From Climacium dendroides (lineage: Eukaryota > Streptophyta > Bryopsida > Hypnales > Climaciaceae), in contig OX467082.1 in the NCBI GenBank assembly GCA_950106755.1, positions 30,504,001 to 30,568,000 of the forward strand: 64,000 nt of DNA, in the 5' to 3' direction. Each line of letters starts with the position of its first letter. The stretch's first letter is position 1. Below the pieces are notes generated by a model. That model was not told the origin of the DNA and ran no database searches. It saw only the letters and a program-made list of their open reading frames with translations. The position numbers were made by a program, and so were the translations under genes. Below are positions 34,897 through 47,492 of this stretch, one piece after another.

Positions 34897-37800
34897 GCCT
34901 CCTTTCTCTAAGAAGCTTTAAGGTCATTTATGAGACACTTATTGTTCGCAGCGTCATTCCAAGGTTAATTACTTTGCATCTCATGGTAAGAATTGTGAAT
35001 TTCTTGAGTATGCACCTACACTATAGTTACTTGATGACAAACTTGGTGGCTACACTTGGTAATCTATGCATATATATATATATATATATATATATGAATT
35101 TTTTTTTGACACATGTAACCATGGGATCTTGTAGTATGCTAACTTAAAAACACATGGTAAAAATTTCAGAAATTTCCACTATGTGGATTGCAAGATATAA
35201 GCATTCAAATTTACTAAAATTATTTCTTGAGCCTTGCAAAAAATAGGGTAGCTGCACTTCACAAGCTCACTTTTGTATGAAAAAATGTCCAAAATGGTGG
35301 TTACTCTTTGGATTCTATTTTTTAGACAAGTTGGTCACATGCTTGAAAATTTTCACATCATTTGAAATTGTACAACATATAGCAAAAAATAGTGAGTACA
35401 AAGCAATAAAGAATGATTTAAAATATTAAATTATTAAGGATTTAATTATAGCAATTAAGAAGGATTTAAATATAGGTTAAAATGTTGTTATAAACAATCT
35501 ACATCCTATGATTTTATTTTTTTCAATAAATATTGAAATTTGAATAAGATAAAGGATTTCAAAGTTTATTTTAAAGTAGAGAATTCACAATTGCCTACAA
35601 ACAAAAATTGCTCGTAACTTTCATCTCACAAAATGGAATGATTCAAAGCTTTCCACATATATATAACTCTAAAAAATCAATTTCAAATTTTTGTTTAAAA
35701 AAATTGATTTTTTCTTATATGCCCATATTGCTTTGTTAGTGAAAAAAGTAACATATTTGGTCATACTTTAGACTCGTATTTCCAAATGTCATGAAATTTG
35801 GTGCATATGAAAGATATTCCTCACCCCCACCTTCTATTAAAATTTCAGCCTAAAATATGCAAATATCTAGCCATATGTACTTGCCCAAAATTTCTATACA
35901 ACTTAAAACTGCATACTAGTCTTTTAGGGGTTAAAGTGTCTAGAGAACTTTGAGGTCACAATCATAGAGGAGATTTTGTTAACTACAAATTCTACCTCAT
36001 AATTTATTTAATGATAGTTTTTGAATTGTTGATTTAATTCATTTATTTTTCTAAAGAACTGTGGTGGGGGATTCTCAATGGAACGGTCTTAGTGTCCACC
36101 CTCCACCTACCCTACTACACTCTTTGATATATAATAGATACCAACATAGGATATTAGTACCAAATGGGGCTTTGGGATTTAAAAAAAAAATCTTTTGAAG
36201 GATTATTTGTGCCAATACTAACTTGCTTCATATATTGGATTTATTTTCCAATATTGACTTGAAGATTGTAATACATCCTCGTGAACATGTTTATGTGCAA
36301 GCACAAGTGTAGATTATTGGTTATGAACTTAGAGATTCCTTGTACTAACAAAGAGTATATCTACAATGCATGCAAGGAGGTTGTTATTGCCAAATTGGTG
36401 GTGGATGGTGACAAAGGAAATTTTTCTTATATATTATCTTTCAATTTTTATCAATATAAATGGATTCACCATGAGAACTTTACATAACTACAAAATAATG
36501 GACAATGTAAAACCCATGCATGCATATGTAGATAGTTAGGTAGATTGTTCTAAAAGTATTCATTTAACCCTTAAATGCCTTTGCCTAAAAGCATATTTCA
36601 TACAATTTTGTTTTGGGAGTTGCTTGAATGGAAGTTGCTTTAGATGATGTTGGAAATTGCCTCATTGAGGAATTTATGACCTTTCTACACAGAAGATGCA
36701 ATAAAAATGGATCACAAAGTATGCTATTCTAGTGTATTTTGGAAACTTGTTGTTCTTTGCTCTAAATCTAAATTTTTTTCCAAAAAATTAATTGTTTTTT
36801 GAATTTGAGTTCAACCAATGAAATGAACATCATCTACTCAATTTTCTAATTCAATTTGGAAATTTGGAAAATTCCTAAAATTAAATATATGATTGCAATA
36901 CAAACTTTGGAGGTATTTTTAATGTCTATCAAATTCTTTTTATAGAATGAAAAATAAATTTTTATTTATACTATGATGTTCTTCACTATAATATACACAT
37001 ATGGTAAAATTTTCAGAACTTTTGAGATGATTTCTATTTGATATGATTTTTCTTCACTTTTTCTTGAACTTCTCAAAAAAATCTCAATTATGTGAAAAGT
37101 AAAGAAGACATGGATTTCATCTCTAGAAGAAAAAAATTCACATGCATTTGGTAACCTCTAAAAACCCAAGGGATTTGCACAAAACACAAATTGTTATAAA
37201 ATATAAGTTTTATATCTTTTTTGAAGTTTGCATTAAAGAAGATACTATGAAGCATAAAAAAATAGAAAGTATTTGTATAGAAAAAATTTAAACAACTTTA
37301 GATTCTCTTCAAATGAATTTTGAAGATAAAACTTTAAAAATTCATCAAGAATACAATTTCTATCTTTAGCATTTGAATTTATTTAATTGGTCAAAAGTGT
37401 GATTTCTATTGACTTGTGAAAAATGCATAAAATCTAGTAATGAGAACACCAACACTTTTTCCAAATAGTACATTTTTCAATACTAGGCAAATTCTAAACA
37501 TTTTGTACCATTTCTCCTATAATTTTAATTTGACCATAGTGATATTAGTTTTGAAATGTAAATATTGAAAGAATTTTTTTAAAAGTTGGAAAAAAAAATT
37601 CTTGAAAAATGCTACCCGAAGTTGGAAGGCGACCAAAAAATGGTTGCTTGAGTGCGTAGGGGTTAAATGGGAGCATACATAGTGAAGGAATTTGACTTGC
37701 AATTCCTTGGTCATGAGCACACTTTTCAGTTTAGGATTAAAATAATTTGCAAAAATTTATCATATTGCAACCCAAATTAGACTCAAAATTAGACTTCCCA

Positions 37801-37949
37801 ATTCCCATACCTTTAAACATTAAATTCTAGTAAACCAAAAAAATTCTTTATTTTTTTCACAAAATAGGTGTTATTGTCAATGTTGCAACAATTGTACTAT
37901 TAAGTTGTTACTAAACACATACAAATCTTCAATAGTGAAGGTGATGCAA
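34897..37949. other. AT-rich gene desert
   Basis: No supported gene. Repeat-derived phrases shared with 12.5-13.9 kb occur near 35185 and 35610. The motif CTTTTAGGGGTTAA occurs at 35921 and a variant at 37651-37666. Confidence 0.45.
35071..35095 (+). repeat. (TA)n microsatellite
   Basis: An uninterrupted TA run of about 12 units. Confidence 0.95.
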
Positions 37950-38069
37950 CACTAGTAGAAACATGGACTAGGAGAAGCTCCACATAACCAACTTGACTAG
38001 TTATGGATCTTTTTATGGATCTTTGGGGCCATGTTTTTCAAGTCTACACAACCTATGTTTTTACTAATA
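37950..38069. mobile_element. Degenerate CACTA-like miniature element
   Basis: The left end CACTAGTAGAAACATGGACT has the same start as the element at 56697. The complement of the right end reads TATTAGTAAAAACATAGGTT. No target duplication remains. Confidence 0.5.
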
Positions 38070-38399
38070 TGCTTGCATCCTAGGACAACAACAAAGTTTT
38101 CTTTTTAGGCACTTAAATGCTTAAAGCACCAAAAATAATTGGGGAGCACCAATTCTTAAGGAAAAATTTGAAGAACAATTAGATGATGGTGTCAAATTGT
38201 TTCAATTTTTCAAAATAATTTGAATGAAATTGCCAATTTTAAGCAAAATTCATTCAAATATTTGAATGAAAAAGATAGTTCTATCCAAAATATAGATGAA
38301 TATTAAAATATTTGGCAACATAATTTTCTTGTATGTTGCCATTTCAGCACTTCTAAAAAAACAAAACAAAATCCACCTAGACAACTAAGAAGAGATGCC

Positions 38400-38830
38400 C
38401 TAATGGAATGCAATAGGGGTAGTTATACCTTCTCCATTCCGGGTCCAAATAACGGAGAAGTTCCATGTGGTTGCTTTTCGTTGGGCGCCTGTGACTTTCG
38501 GAGCAACCAATCCCCATTAATGTGCCGGTCTCGTTCACCCTGAAGAATTCGACGTCTGGAAGTTTTCCTGGTTATCTTTTCATCTTCCAACTTTGAAAAT
38601 TCACCCTCCTATGTTCTTCCTTTCACCCCTTGCGTTGCTTTTGACCCGTGTTGCCGTTGCTTTTGAAGAGACATTGCTGTTGGTTTTGAAGAGACATTGT
38701 TGTTGGGTATTGTTGTTTGTGGTGGTTTCTTGTGGTAGTGTTGCTGAGGTTTGCACATAGGGACGTTGAAGGCATCTTCTTTTGGGTTCTCTCTGTCGCT
38801 TACTTATTTTCAAGATCAAATTTTTGATGC
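38400..38830. other. GC-richer islet of unknown nature
   Basis: Composition rises here within a desert. On the minus strand a frame of about 60 codons is open across 38395-38560 (it includes RVNETGTLMGIGCSES) and ends at a GAAG-GTATAAC donor-like site, without a recognised family. On the plus strand a 26-base phrase around TTTTGAAGAGACATTG occurs twice near 38660-38700. It could be a gene-fragment relic. Confidence 0.25.
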
Positions 38831-39390
38831 TAAAACTAAAAACTAGACTTCAAAAAGAATCTTTCAAAAATATGAATTACTAAAAATAGAAATTTAGTTA
38901 GATTTTATTTAACTTCAAAATTTTGCAAACACCAAATTTGGGTATCTTGGGCATTTAAGGGTTAACAAGTCAATGATATTCGCTCAAAAGTTAATGTGCA
39001 AAGAATAAAATATGGTTTTCAATTCATAATTATATTAGTATTGTTGATTATAGTGAAACTATAAAATATAATAAAAATTTATTATTTCAAATTAAATGTT
39101 ATATAAAATTAGCTATTTTTTGGATATTTTAAATTTATTAATAATTAAATGTAATTTATTTTTATATAAAAACAACTTATTACGATTCAAATTATCAACA
39201 ATTATCAGTAGCCCAATGCTCAGGCAGGGTTCACTTCTCAAGTGACAGACCAGTTTGGAGCTCAAACAGACCTGTTATTTTTAAACACAACAATTGTAAA
39301 ACTCCAATTACATCCTCATATCATTATGCAAACGTACAAGCTTGTAAAACCATTCTTCAATTTTCATTCTCCATGCTTGACACATCAAAA

Positions 39391-42240
39391 AAGGTCCTTC
39401 TGGATGCCGCTTGCTAGATTGACGCAAAGCTGCGGCACAGCTTGCTTGACGCCGCAACCTGAGATCTGCTTTTCTCAGGCAACATACACTTCATTGAACT
39501 TCTGACTTTGGCACCCTTCCTCGCAGTTGTTGTTGCCCTTGGTGTTTCGGTGATCACTATATTATGATCTGTTTTTATTTGTGAGACTGTCAATCTTGAT
39601 GCAACTAAAGTCTGTGGAATACCCCTCTAGGTTGGTACACGTTTTGTATTACTACAAGTTGCAAACAAAGCCATTGCCTTCTTTTACTTTCCCTTTTTGG
39701 TAGTATTTGGATCACCACTCTATTGTTTTAGAGCACATTTCAAGCATGGTTAAGAATGTTTTGTTCTAATGTGTTGCTTTAATCAATCTCACAGGTTTTG
39801 TGTCAAACTCTAAAACAAGGGTCTGTGTGGGACTAGGCCTCACAGCCATTCATGCATTCATTTCAAGCTCTGAATGTAGAACTAGTGTGGAAGAAGGCCT
39901 CTCGTCAATCCAAGCACCTATGAATTCACAACTATCCATCGCACGTCCGAGTTTGAGCTTCTTGCCCAGATGACAACAATCAGTGGGTAAGATCCTCAAC
40001 AATGCCTTGAAGAAAGTAAGTTCTATATATCTCGTAATGACCATTGCGTTTTATGAGCTTGGATGTACCAATCAAGTAGCTCTAATTAGCTAACTGGAGT
40101 CTTAACCCTTAAATGCTTAGAGCAGCCCAAAATGGCCTACAGTATGTTTGGTCTTAATGAAATTCATTGTTCAACTTTTTGGTTGTTTAGGGTTTAGGTA
40201 GTAAGATTAATGTAGTTTCTGTATCATGATTTGAGTTGGCCAATTTTAAATGGATGGCTCATTTCTTCACTTATTCATTTGGACCTTCGCTATATTTGAT
40301 CAGCCTTGGGATGTGGGATAAAAGCACATAACTATAGAATCAATTAGTAGTCAATGAGTGGGAATTTATGAATTGTTAGGCTACTTTTTTCGGAACAAAT
40401 GAAACGAAATTTCATTGCAAAAGGGCAAAGTTTAGGCTGCCAGCTATAGGTAGCCTGGCAAAAGATACCATAGGGACAAACAAAACAAACAGAAAACAAT
40501 CGAACTAGACTGCATTGTTAGGCTTTCAATTCATTCTCTTTATTACTAGGCGTATGGTATTGTACTTTGTAATTTGAAAACCGTATGCTAAATGCTGAGT
40601 GTTCTAAGAAGTTAATTGAAGTGTATTCACACTTGCAAGATAATTATGAAGATTTTTAATTGAGGAAGACTTTCATGATATTCCTGTAAGCTACAATGCT
40701 CTAGATCTGTGGCTCCCTCTCTTTCAGTGTTAGGGACAATTATCAAAAAATAATATGGCTTAAAAATGACAATAAATTGTGAATTTTTTTTGCTAGGATA
40801 TTTCAAATTAATAAATAAACCATGTGTGGACCTTTGTTCTACCTCTCAAAGTTTCTTCTCCTTCAATTGGGCAATATTCAAAGAGATGCAAAAAAACCCC
40901 AACGAAAATGGTGATTGAATCCTTTAGTCATTTCATATATTTTTCAATCAATGATTGCATAGGTCGCATGGGAACTACCATTCATTGTTTTTTTGGTCCC
41001 ATGTAGCAATTGAAAACCAAATTTAATTGAATTGCAATGTCAAAAAGTGCAACAACAAGATCATTTTAGGACAAAAAATTTAGGCCAATAGGAAAATCAT
41101 TTTGTGACAAAGACAATACCATTTAGTAGAATTTTATTTAATGGAATTGACATGAGGTTCTCTTTACATGATGATTTTTGATATTTTCATAATCTTCAAA
41201 TATTTCACCTCATTTTTGCTAATCCTATTTTGAACTTTATTCAATGCAAAATTGGCTACAAGAACCACTTAACATCCTTCCACATTTGTAGTACGTATTA
41301 GGAAAATAAATATATTCTAGTAATACCAAATTTAACTAATAAATAGGACAACAACTTCATAAAGTATTTTTACAAATTAGGATGACTTTCATCCAAGCAA
41401 TAATGAGAAATACAAAAGAATATGAATTTGTCTCTAACACCGAGAGAGAGGGAGCCACAGATCTAGAGCATTGTAGCTTACAGGAATATCATGAAAGTCT
41501 TCCTCAATTAAAAATCCTCATAATTATCTTGCAAGTGTGAATACACTTCAATTAACTTCTTAGAACGCTCAGCATTTAGCATACGGTTTTCAAATTACAA
41601 AGTACAATACCATATGCCTAGTAATAAAGAGAATGAACTGAAAGCCTAACAATGCAGTCTAGTTCGATTGTTTTCTGTTTGTTTTGTTTGTCCCTATGGT
41701 ATCTTTTGCCAGGCTACCTATAGCTGGCAGCCTAAACTTTGCCCTTTTGCAATGAAATTTCGTTTCATTTGTTCCGAAAAAAGTAGCCTAACAATTCATA
41801 AATTCCCACTCATTGACTACTAATTGATTCTATAGTTATGTGCTTTTATCCCACATCCCAAGGCTGATCAAATATAGCGAAGGTCCAAATGAATAAGTGA
41901 AGAAATGAGCCATCCATTTAAAATTGGCCAACTCAAATCATGGTACAGAAACTACATTAATCTTACTACCTAAACCCTAAACAACCAAAAAGTTGAACAA
42001 TGAATTTCATTAAGACCAAACATACTGTAGGCCATTTTGGGCTACTCTAAGCATTTAAGGGTTAAGACTCCAGTTAGCTAATTAGAGCTACTTGATTGGT
42101 ACATCCAAGCTCATAAAACGGGGTCAAAGTCAAAAGCTCAATGAAGTATAGGTTGCCCGAGAAAAGTGGATCTCAGGCTGCGGCGTCAAGTAGGCTGTAC
42201 CGCAACTTTGTGTTAGTCTAGCAAGCGGCACCCGAAAGGA
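39391..42240. repeat. 2.85-kb inverted repeat with 686-bp spacer
   Basis: The left arm is 39391-39511 plus 40043-40741; the right arm is 41428-42240. The inner ~700-bp arms are nearly identical: over the first 350 bp compared by eye only two differences were seen (near 40129 and 40228). The outer ~110 bp differ at roughly 16% of sites, mostly transitions. The left arm has an extra 531 bp (39512-40042) absent from the right arm. The spacer 40742-41427 carries a different dispersed repeat also found at 55955-56110. No open frame or terminal target duplication was identified. It could be a large foldback element or an inverted segmental duplication. Confidence 0.85.
40830..41110 (+). repeat. Dispersed repeat, copy inside the inverted-repeat spacer
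   Basis: It shares GGACCTTTGTTCTACCTCTC, CTTCTCCTTCAATTGGGCAA, TATTCAAAGAGATGCAAAA and AGATCATTTTAGGACAAAAA with 55955-56110. Here the two halves are separated by about 150 extra bases. Confidence 0.65.
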
Positions 42241-43683
42241 AAAGCAGCAACACTCGATGGGCTTCCTTCCACCTTCCTCCAGACTGCCCAATTTTCCAGC
42301 CTGACCCCGAAAACAGTTCGTCACACTACTATAGTCACGACCATCAAAAAGGGGTGTCACACCTTCATGCACAAGGGCTCCCCATTGGCTCCCTCATTCT
42401 CTCACTACTTTCTCATTGGCTCGTTGGAGAAGGTGTGACTACCCCTAATTCGGAAGCAAAATTCGTAACCACTGCGACTACGCCGGCGGCACGCTCAATT
42501 CACACGTTAGAGAGCAACTGCCGTGATGGACCCGCGGCAGCCGTCAGGAGCCGCGGGACTGCGGGAGCCTCCCGGTCACGGCACGATTCGACGACTATCT
42601 CCCAGCAATGACGCAACCGCACGACCCCGGACGCTTGCCAAACACTCCCGCCCACCGGCGTCCGCCACTCCACCTTCCGTCCTTTCAAAACCGCGGGAAT
42701 TGCACTCACGGTACAGACAGACTAGACTCCGTTCAGCACCGGCAGTCCGGTCACTAGACCTGGCGCCGGGTGCCGCGGGGCACTTGTTGTTTGGCGCCCA
42801 CCGTAATGGGTACCGTGAAGGGTACGTGACCAAATTGAAATTTACCGCCTTGGAAGTTATCCACGCACGGAACCTGAACAACAGTGCCGTACTGTATGTT
42901 TGCAGTCCCCCGCTGGGCTTCAATGCACATTCCTTTCAGATGTACATTCCTACTCACATCCGTCCGTGCCGTTGCCGCTCACTAAGTACTCATCATTCTC
43001 TGCTTCTTAATTTTCATTTCAGTTGAGTTCATCATTACTGTCTGGGCTTCGCCTCTTTTAGAGATTGAAATGTTGAGCTGTTTCCATGTTTTCTGCGATT
43101 GTTAGCGGGACCCAGCTTGCGTTGATCATATCGTGACGTAAGGTGTGCTCTTGGTTTCAGGGGGGAGGGTTTTGTTGTTGGGTACGAGAAGCGTAGTATA
43201 CTTTTCGGGTGGAGTGCGGACTGGTAGGTTTTACACTTAATTCACGCTAGGTGTTCAAAGAGAATTGGTGTTTTTTTCTCTCGTGGTAGGAAGATTTCGT
43301 TGTGCAGTGGCCAGGTTTTCTGATTCCGTGAGGGTGGCTTAGTAGTGCTCGCTTACGCAAGCCAGCCTCATTGGTAAATTGTGCCGGCTGCGTGCTTGAC
43401 GGAGGTACGGTGCTGGGAGTGGACGTTTGCGCGTCTCTTTTATGGTGTTGTCCTCATTGCGATTTTAGAGCCGGATTTCTCTGCTAGTTGGAGATTTTCG
43501 TGGTCTTTTGAATGTAGTGTGATTGGTCACGTGTTTAGTTCGTGTCGTTTTAGGTTGGTTGAGTGGATATCTGGGAGTTGTAGATGTTTGATTTTGTTGT
43601 CATTGCGCTCGTGTTGGCTTCCTTGCCGATTTCGGTCACATTGGTTACATTTTTGCTCGTTTAACTGCAGGGACATTTCAAAT
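42241..43683 (+). promoter_or_regulatory. GC- and CpG-rich upstream region of the CHY/RING gene
   Basis: From 42.24 to 43.0 kb the sequence is the most GC-rich non-repetitive stretch in the window. Two CCAAT boxes (as ATTGG) lie at 42384-42388 and 42415-42419. A T-rich tract ending TTTAACTGCAG just before 43671 looks like a splice acceptor, so a leader intron upstream of the ATG at 43684 is likely. The transcription start is not determinable by eye. Frames in this region are probably not coding. Confidence 0.4.
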
Positions 43684-46499
43684 ATGGGAGATACTGAAGG
43701 AAACGAGATTACAATGGAGCGGGTGGCATCGACAGAGGAGGGGCAATCGGTAGTGGATTTGGAAGATGGACTGTTCGTTGGGAGATTCGATTTTGGGTAC
43801 CCATTTCTCGATTCATCGTAATACGTGGTTCTGGGATTTGGAATTTCTAATGATGACGGCTAGCGACTAATTTGATGGATTTTTTTCTAACGCGTGCAAG
43901 AGCATCGCTTCTGAGCAAATTTAAACTGTCGGAAGGTGAATCGTCTATTTTAGGTTTAAGGCTCTGGGTACGTCTTGGTGTAGCATAACACGTCTTGGTG
44001 TTATGGACTTAGGGTGTCTTCACATAGATATGATTGAAGTTTAGAGGCGCAGTAAGATTTGCTAAATAAGTTGTAATTTCTCAATCACCACGCGGAATAA
44101 ATGAAACTGTGTCTTGGGGATGGTAAGGTTTGTGGGCAGTGAATACAACTTTAATCTACAAAAGGTGAGTGAGATCATCAGTGCAAGACATTGACATTGA
44201 CATGACATTGGATCGCAATTTGAACCGCGAGTGATCAAGATAATTTTTATTCTTCCTTGCGCAATCGAATAATGTTGCAGATATTCTGCATTAGGAATGT
44301 TGTTGTGGTAGTTCGAATCATGAGTCCTCTGTTTTTCTTTACAATCTGTACAGTGCCTTTCTGCAGCTGCAAGCATTACAGAAGGCGATGTCGAATTCGA
44401 GCCCCATGCTGCGATGAGATCTTTGATTGTCGTCATTGTCACAATGAAGCAAAGGTTTAAATATTCTCTATTCAGAGCTTTAAATTTCATTTGAACGGAT
44501 CGATGCACCTTTAGATTTGGGTCGATCGGCCCCTGTTGTCGTTTGAGTAGTCTGCTCTACTATGTAGGGTTTTTGAGTTAGTTTTACATAGGTGTCCCGA
44601 GAAGCAATTTTAATCTCTGGATTTCATTGTATGTATGCCTACCACCAAATGAAAGCTTATTTTTCTCATTGACAATTCTTGGGTTTTGTCTAGAACAACA
44701 ACGAGCTTGGCGGTTCTAAGCGCCATGATATTCCAAGGCAGCGTGTTGAGAAGGTACGTTTTGAAGGTTCAATGCCACCTCTACATTGAGAAACACGTAC
44801 TGGACTGTTTTTTCTTTTAACTTCGCTGGGTCAATCCGGGAAGGAGTAATGAATGATCATGGAATCTCATCCCTGCTGGTCTCACAAATTGATAATGGCA
44901 AAGTGCTGAAAGCGGCCGAGACTTGTGCTCCTGATGTTCCAGGTCATTTGCTCGCTCTGCGATCACGAGCAAGATGCAAAGCAGGTTTGCGAAAATTGTG
45001 GTGTTTGCATGGGTGCTTACTATTGCGCCAGGTGCAAATTCTATGATGATGAGGTGAGTACGCTCTCTAACCTAATCGCCAGGTCCTATGAATGAGTAAC
45101 TGCAGCAATCCAATGGAAGTTTTCCACGTACAAGCGAATTCCCTACTTTCTTCTCCTAAACAGAACTCTGATTATTGATATCTCAGGGGTACAGTTGCAT
45201 ATAGTACAAGTATGCGTCACGTTTTATATGACACATTGTAATCCTACCTTTCCATACTGAAACTTTCTTAAGTGCCAATATCGGTCTTTTGTTGGCATGG
45301 TCACTAATATAGTGTTTTAATTTGATGTGTGCAGACAATGAAGGAGCAATACCATTGTGATGCTTGTGGTATATGCAGAATTGGAGGCCGCGAAAATTTC
45401 TTTCATTGTGATCGTTGTGGTACTGATCTCCTCCTGACAGTTTCTCCAAATTTCTTCCGACTATTTTTTTGATGCCTTTACATATTCCAGATTTTAGCTT
45501 TTATAGGTGAGTTAATTAATGTTGAATCTGGAATGCTGCAGGTTCATGTTATAGCAATGCACTCCGGAACGAACATCCCTGTGTTGAAAATGCCATGCAC
45601 CAGAATTGTCCCGTATGTGTAGAGGTAATTGGAGATCTAATCGGAACACCTTCCTTTCTTCCCGGCTAGCAATGAGTCACGCACTAGGGTGAGTTTAGGC
45701 CATGTTCTTGGGTAGTCACTCTTGTGGGGAAATTTTTAGTCTTTTCTCTTTCAGGAAAGGATGTTGTGAAACTTCTAATTTTAACTTGATGTGGATTGCA
45801 CTGCAGTACCTATTTGACTCGGTGATGGATATTTCCGTATTACCTTGCGGTCACACCATGCACCAGATTTGTTTGGAACAGATGCATATGCACTCTCAGT
45901 ATTGCTCTTAACCTGAACCTTCGCATGTTGATCAGTTATTGTTCTCCGTCTTGCAGTTTGTGTGAATCTGAAGAATCTACTACGAAATGTTGTTGTGTTC
46001 TTGAAAGACGATGTTTTCTCGTGTGATGCAGGTACTCCTGTCCTATCTGTTCAAAGTCGACTCAAGACATGTCGAAAATCTGGGAGCGACTGGACCAGGA
46101 AGTATATTTAACTCCAATGCCTGAAGAATATCGCCAAAAGAAGGTACAACCTTGATATTCTTTAAGGACCTGAAACATGATAGATTCTGAGTACTGCAAC
46201 ATTTTTGATACAGGGATTTTCTTCTAGGCTGCTAAATATCTTTTTTGCAGGTGTGGGTTCTGTGCAATGACTGCGGAAGCTTTAGCGATGTATATTATCA
46301 CGTTGTTGGACACAAATGCTTAGGATGTGGGTCATACAACACACGTTCAACGTCTCCACCCTCAGCACTCAGACGTGCTGCATCAATTCCTTCGACGGGA
46401 ATTTTATCCGGAACTATTGAAGCCAATGTTGCATCTTCGGTTGGATCATTACTAGATCAAATGGGTAGAACCATTGCATCGGAAATTTCAGCGGAGTAG
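43684..46499 (+). CDS. MIEL1: CHY zinc-finger and RING-H2 protein, probable E3 ubiquitin ligase (MIEL1/CHYR1 family), nine exons
   Basis: Exons: 43684-43796, 44367-44454, 44694-44753, 44943-45053, 45335-45419, 45542-45624, 45807-45898, 46032-46143, 46251-46499; all introns are GT-AG and phases agree, giving 330 residues. Residues 39-115 form the CHY finger ([50 protein letters not shown]). The CTCHY finger follows ([24 protein letters not shown]). A RING-H2 spans 175-217 ([22 protein letters not shown]), and a C-terminal zinc ribbon spans 253-274 ([16 protein letters not shown]). Arabidopsis members ubiquitinate targets such as MYB30 (MIEL1) or SnRK2 kinase (CHYR1). All zinc ligands I can check are present, so the enzyme should be active. 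The C-terminal tail after the ribbon (about 50 residues) and the acidic N-terminal 38 residues are unlike my memory of MIEL1. The symbol marks the family; the exact orthologue is undecided. Confidence 0.95.
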
Positions 46500-47110
46500 A
46501 TCAATTTGCATCACGCCATGTGTTTGTGCAATTCAATTTGCCATTCTCCGAAGATTTAATGTGCACCAGTAGCAAACTAATGATTCTTTCCTCTCCTAGT
46601 GAGAGGATTCTAAACATTACAGAGTGCAGTTTGGAGAAGTGAAGGTTTGTCTCAGGACGAGAGTACATTATTTTTTGTATCAAATGAACTAGAGTACCGA
46701 GTTAGATGGATTGAGATTCAGAATGGTGGATTTTATCATTCATTTTCCCGTCGATGTCCTCATAGCAGACCCATGTAAACTATTTCTTATCTCTTTTCTC
46801 CAGTCTGCTTGAAGAAAGGCTGTGGATTTGTATCTCGTGCTCTTTCTGTACCATTTCATCTCGTTTAACAATAGAGGGAACTTCTCTCCACTATGGCTGG
46901 TCGGTTCTGTTTAGGAATCGAGTTCGGAGAGGGTCCTCCCTTGCAACAGTCTGACATTTTCGTGATGTCCTTTGTTTTCTTGAAACTTTTGACAAATCTC
47001 AGACACATGGTTCGACCCGTTCCTCTCAGGCCTTGGATAACTTCGTGACACTCTAATCAAGGAGGGCATGATTTCAGTGCTTCAATATCTGGAATTGTAA
47101 TCTTCGTCTA
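46500..47110 (+). other. 3' flank of the CHY/RING gene
   Basis: It should contain the 3' untranslated region of the gene that stops at 46497-46499. A perfect CCTCTCCTAGTGAGAGG hairpin lies near 46593. No other feature is seen before the miniature element at 47111. Confidence 0.4.
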
Positions 47111-47492
47111 AGGGAGGAGGTTTATAATGCGCCCGTTTAAGAACTGAGAGAATTTGGGGAGGATAAACTTGAAATATTTTCAGTAAAATTTCCTTGAAAG
47201 ACAAATGGAATTGGCATCTATCGCAAGTTTTATATTTTTTTTCAGATTTATGGAATTAGTTATGAATTTTTAAAGTTGAAATGGAATAGTCACTAAAGTA
47301 TCCACCTTCTCATTGAACACCATTTGTACATTGTTGGTGCAATGAGAAAGCAACTTGCACAAATAGTGTACATTTGAGAAGTAGATGTTTTAAGACACCA
47401 TTTGTACATTGTTGGTGCAATGAGAAAGCAACTTGTACAAATAGTGTACATTTGAGAAGTAGATGTTTTAAGAGCCCAAGTGCTTTAATGTA
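47111..47492 (+). mobile_element. AGG-family miniature element (copy 4) with internal duplication
   Basis: It starts TA-AGGGAGGAGGTTTATAAT and shares GAAATATTTTCAGTAAAATT, TGGAATTGGCATCTATC and TTATGAATTTTTAAAGTTGA with copy 2. A 76-bp piece around ACACCATTTGTACATTG is duplicated in tandem (about 47318-47393 and 47394-47469) with very few differences, so the duplication is recent. The right end is eroded and its boundary approximate. Confidence 0.7.

Noticed and set aside
42130..42372. Shared peptide PLARLTQSCGTAYLTPQPEI in both inverted-repeat arms, considered as a conserved gene piece
   Set aside because: The peptides match only because the DNA arms are homologous; differences between arms show no third-position bias that I could see, and no domain is recognised.
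42523..43026. 167-codon plus-strand frame and antisense partners upstream of the CHY/RING gene
   Set aside because: The GC-rich composition keeps frames open; the peptides are Pro/Arg/Ser-rich with no recognisable domain. Promoter and leader explain the region better.
43381..43821. Upstream extension of the CHY/RING reading frame
   Set aside because: The extension begins with GTG, not ATG, its residues look non-coding, and a probable leader-intron acceptor lies at about 43670. The ATG at 43684 is the first sensible start.
44300..44330. GTTCGAATCATGA, checked as a tRNA T-loop
   Set aside because: No acceptor stem, D arm or anticodon arm can be drawn around it; it lies in an intron of the CHY/RING gene.
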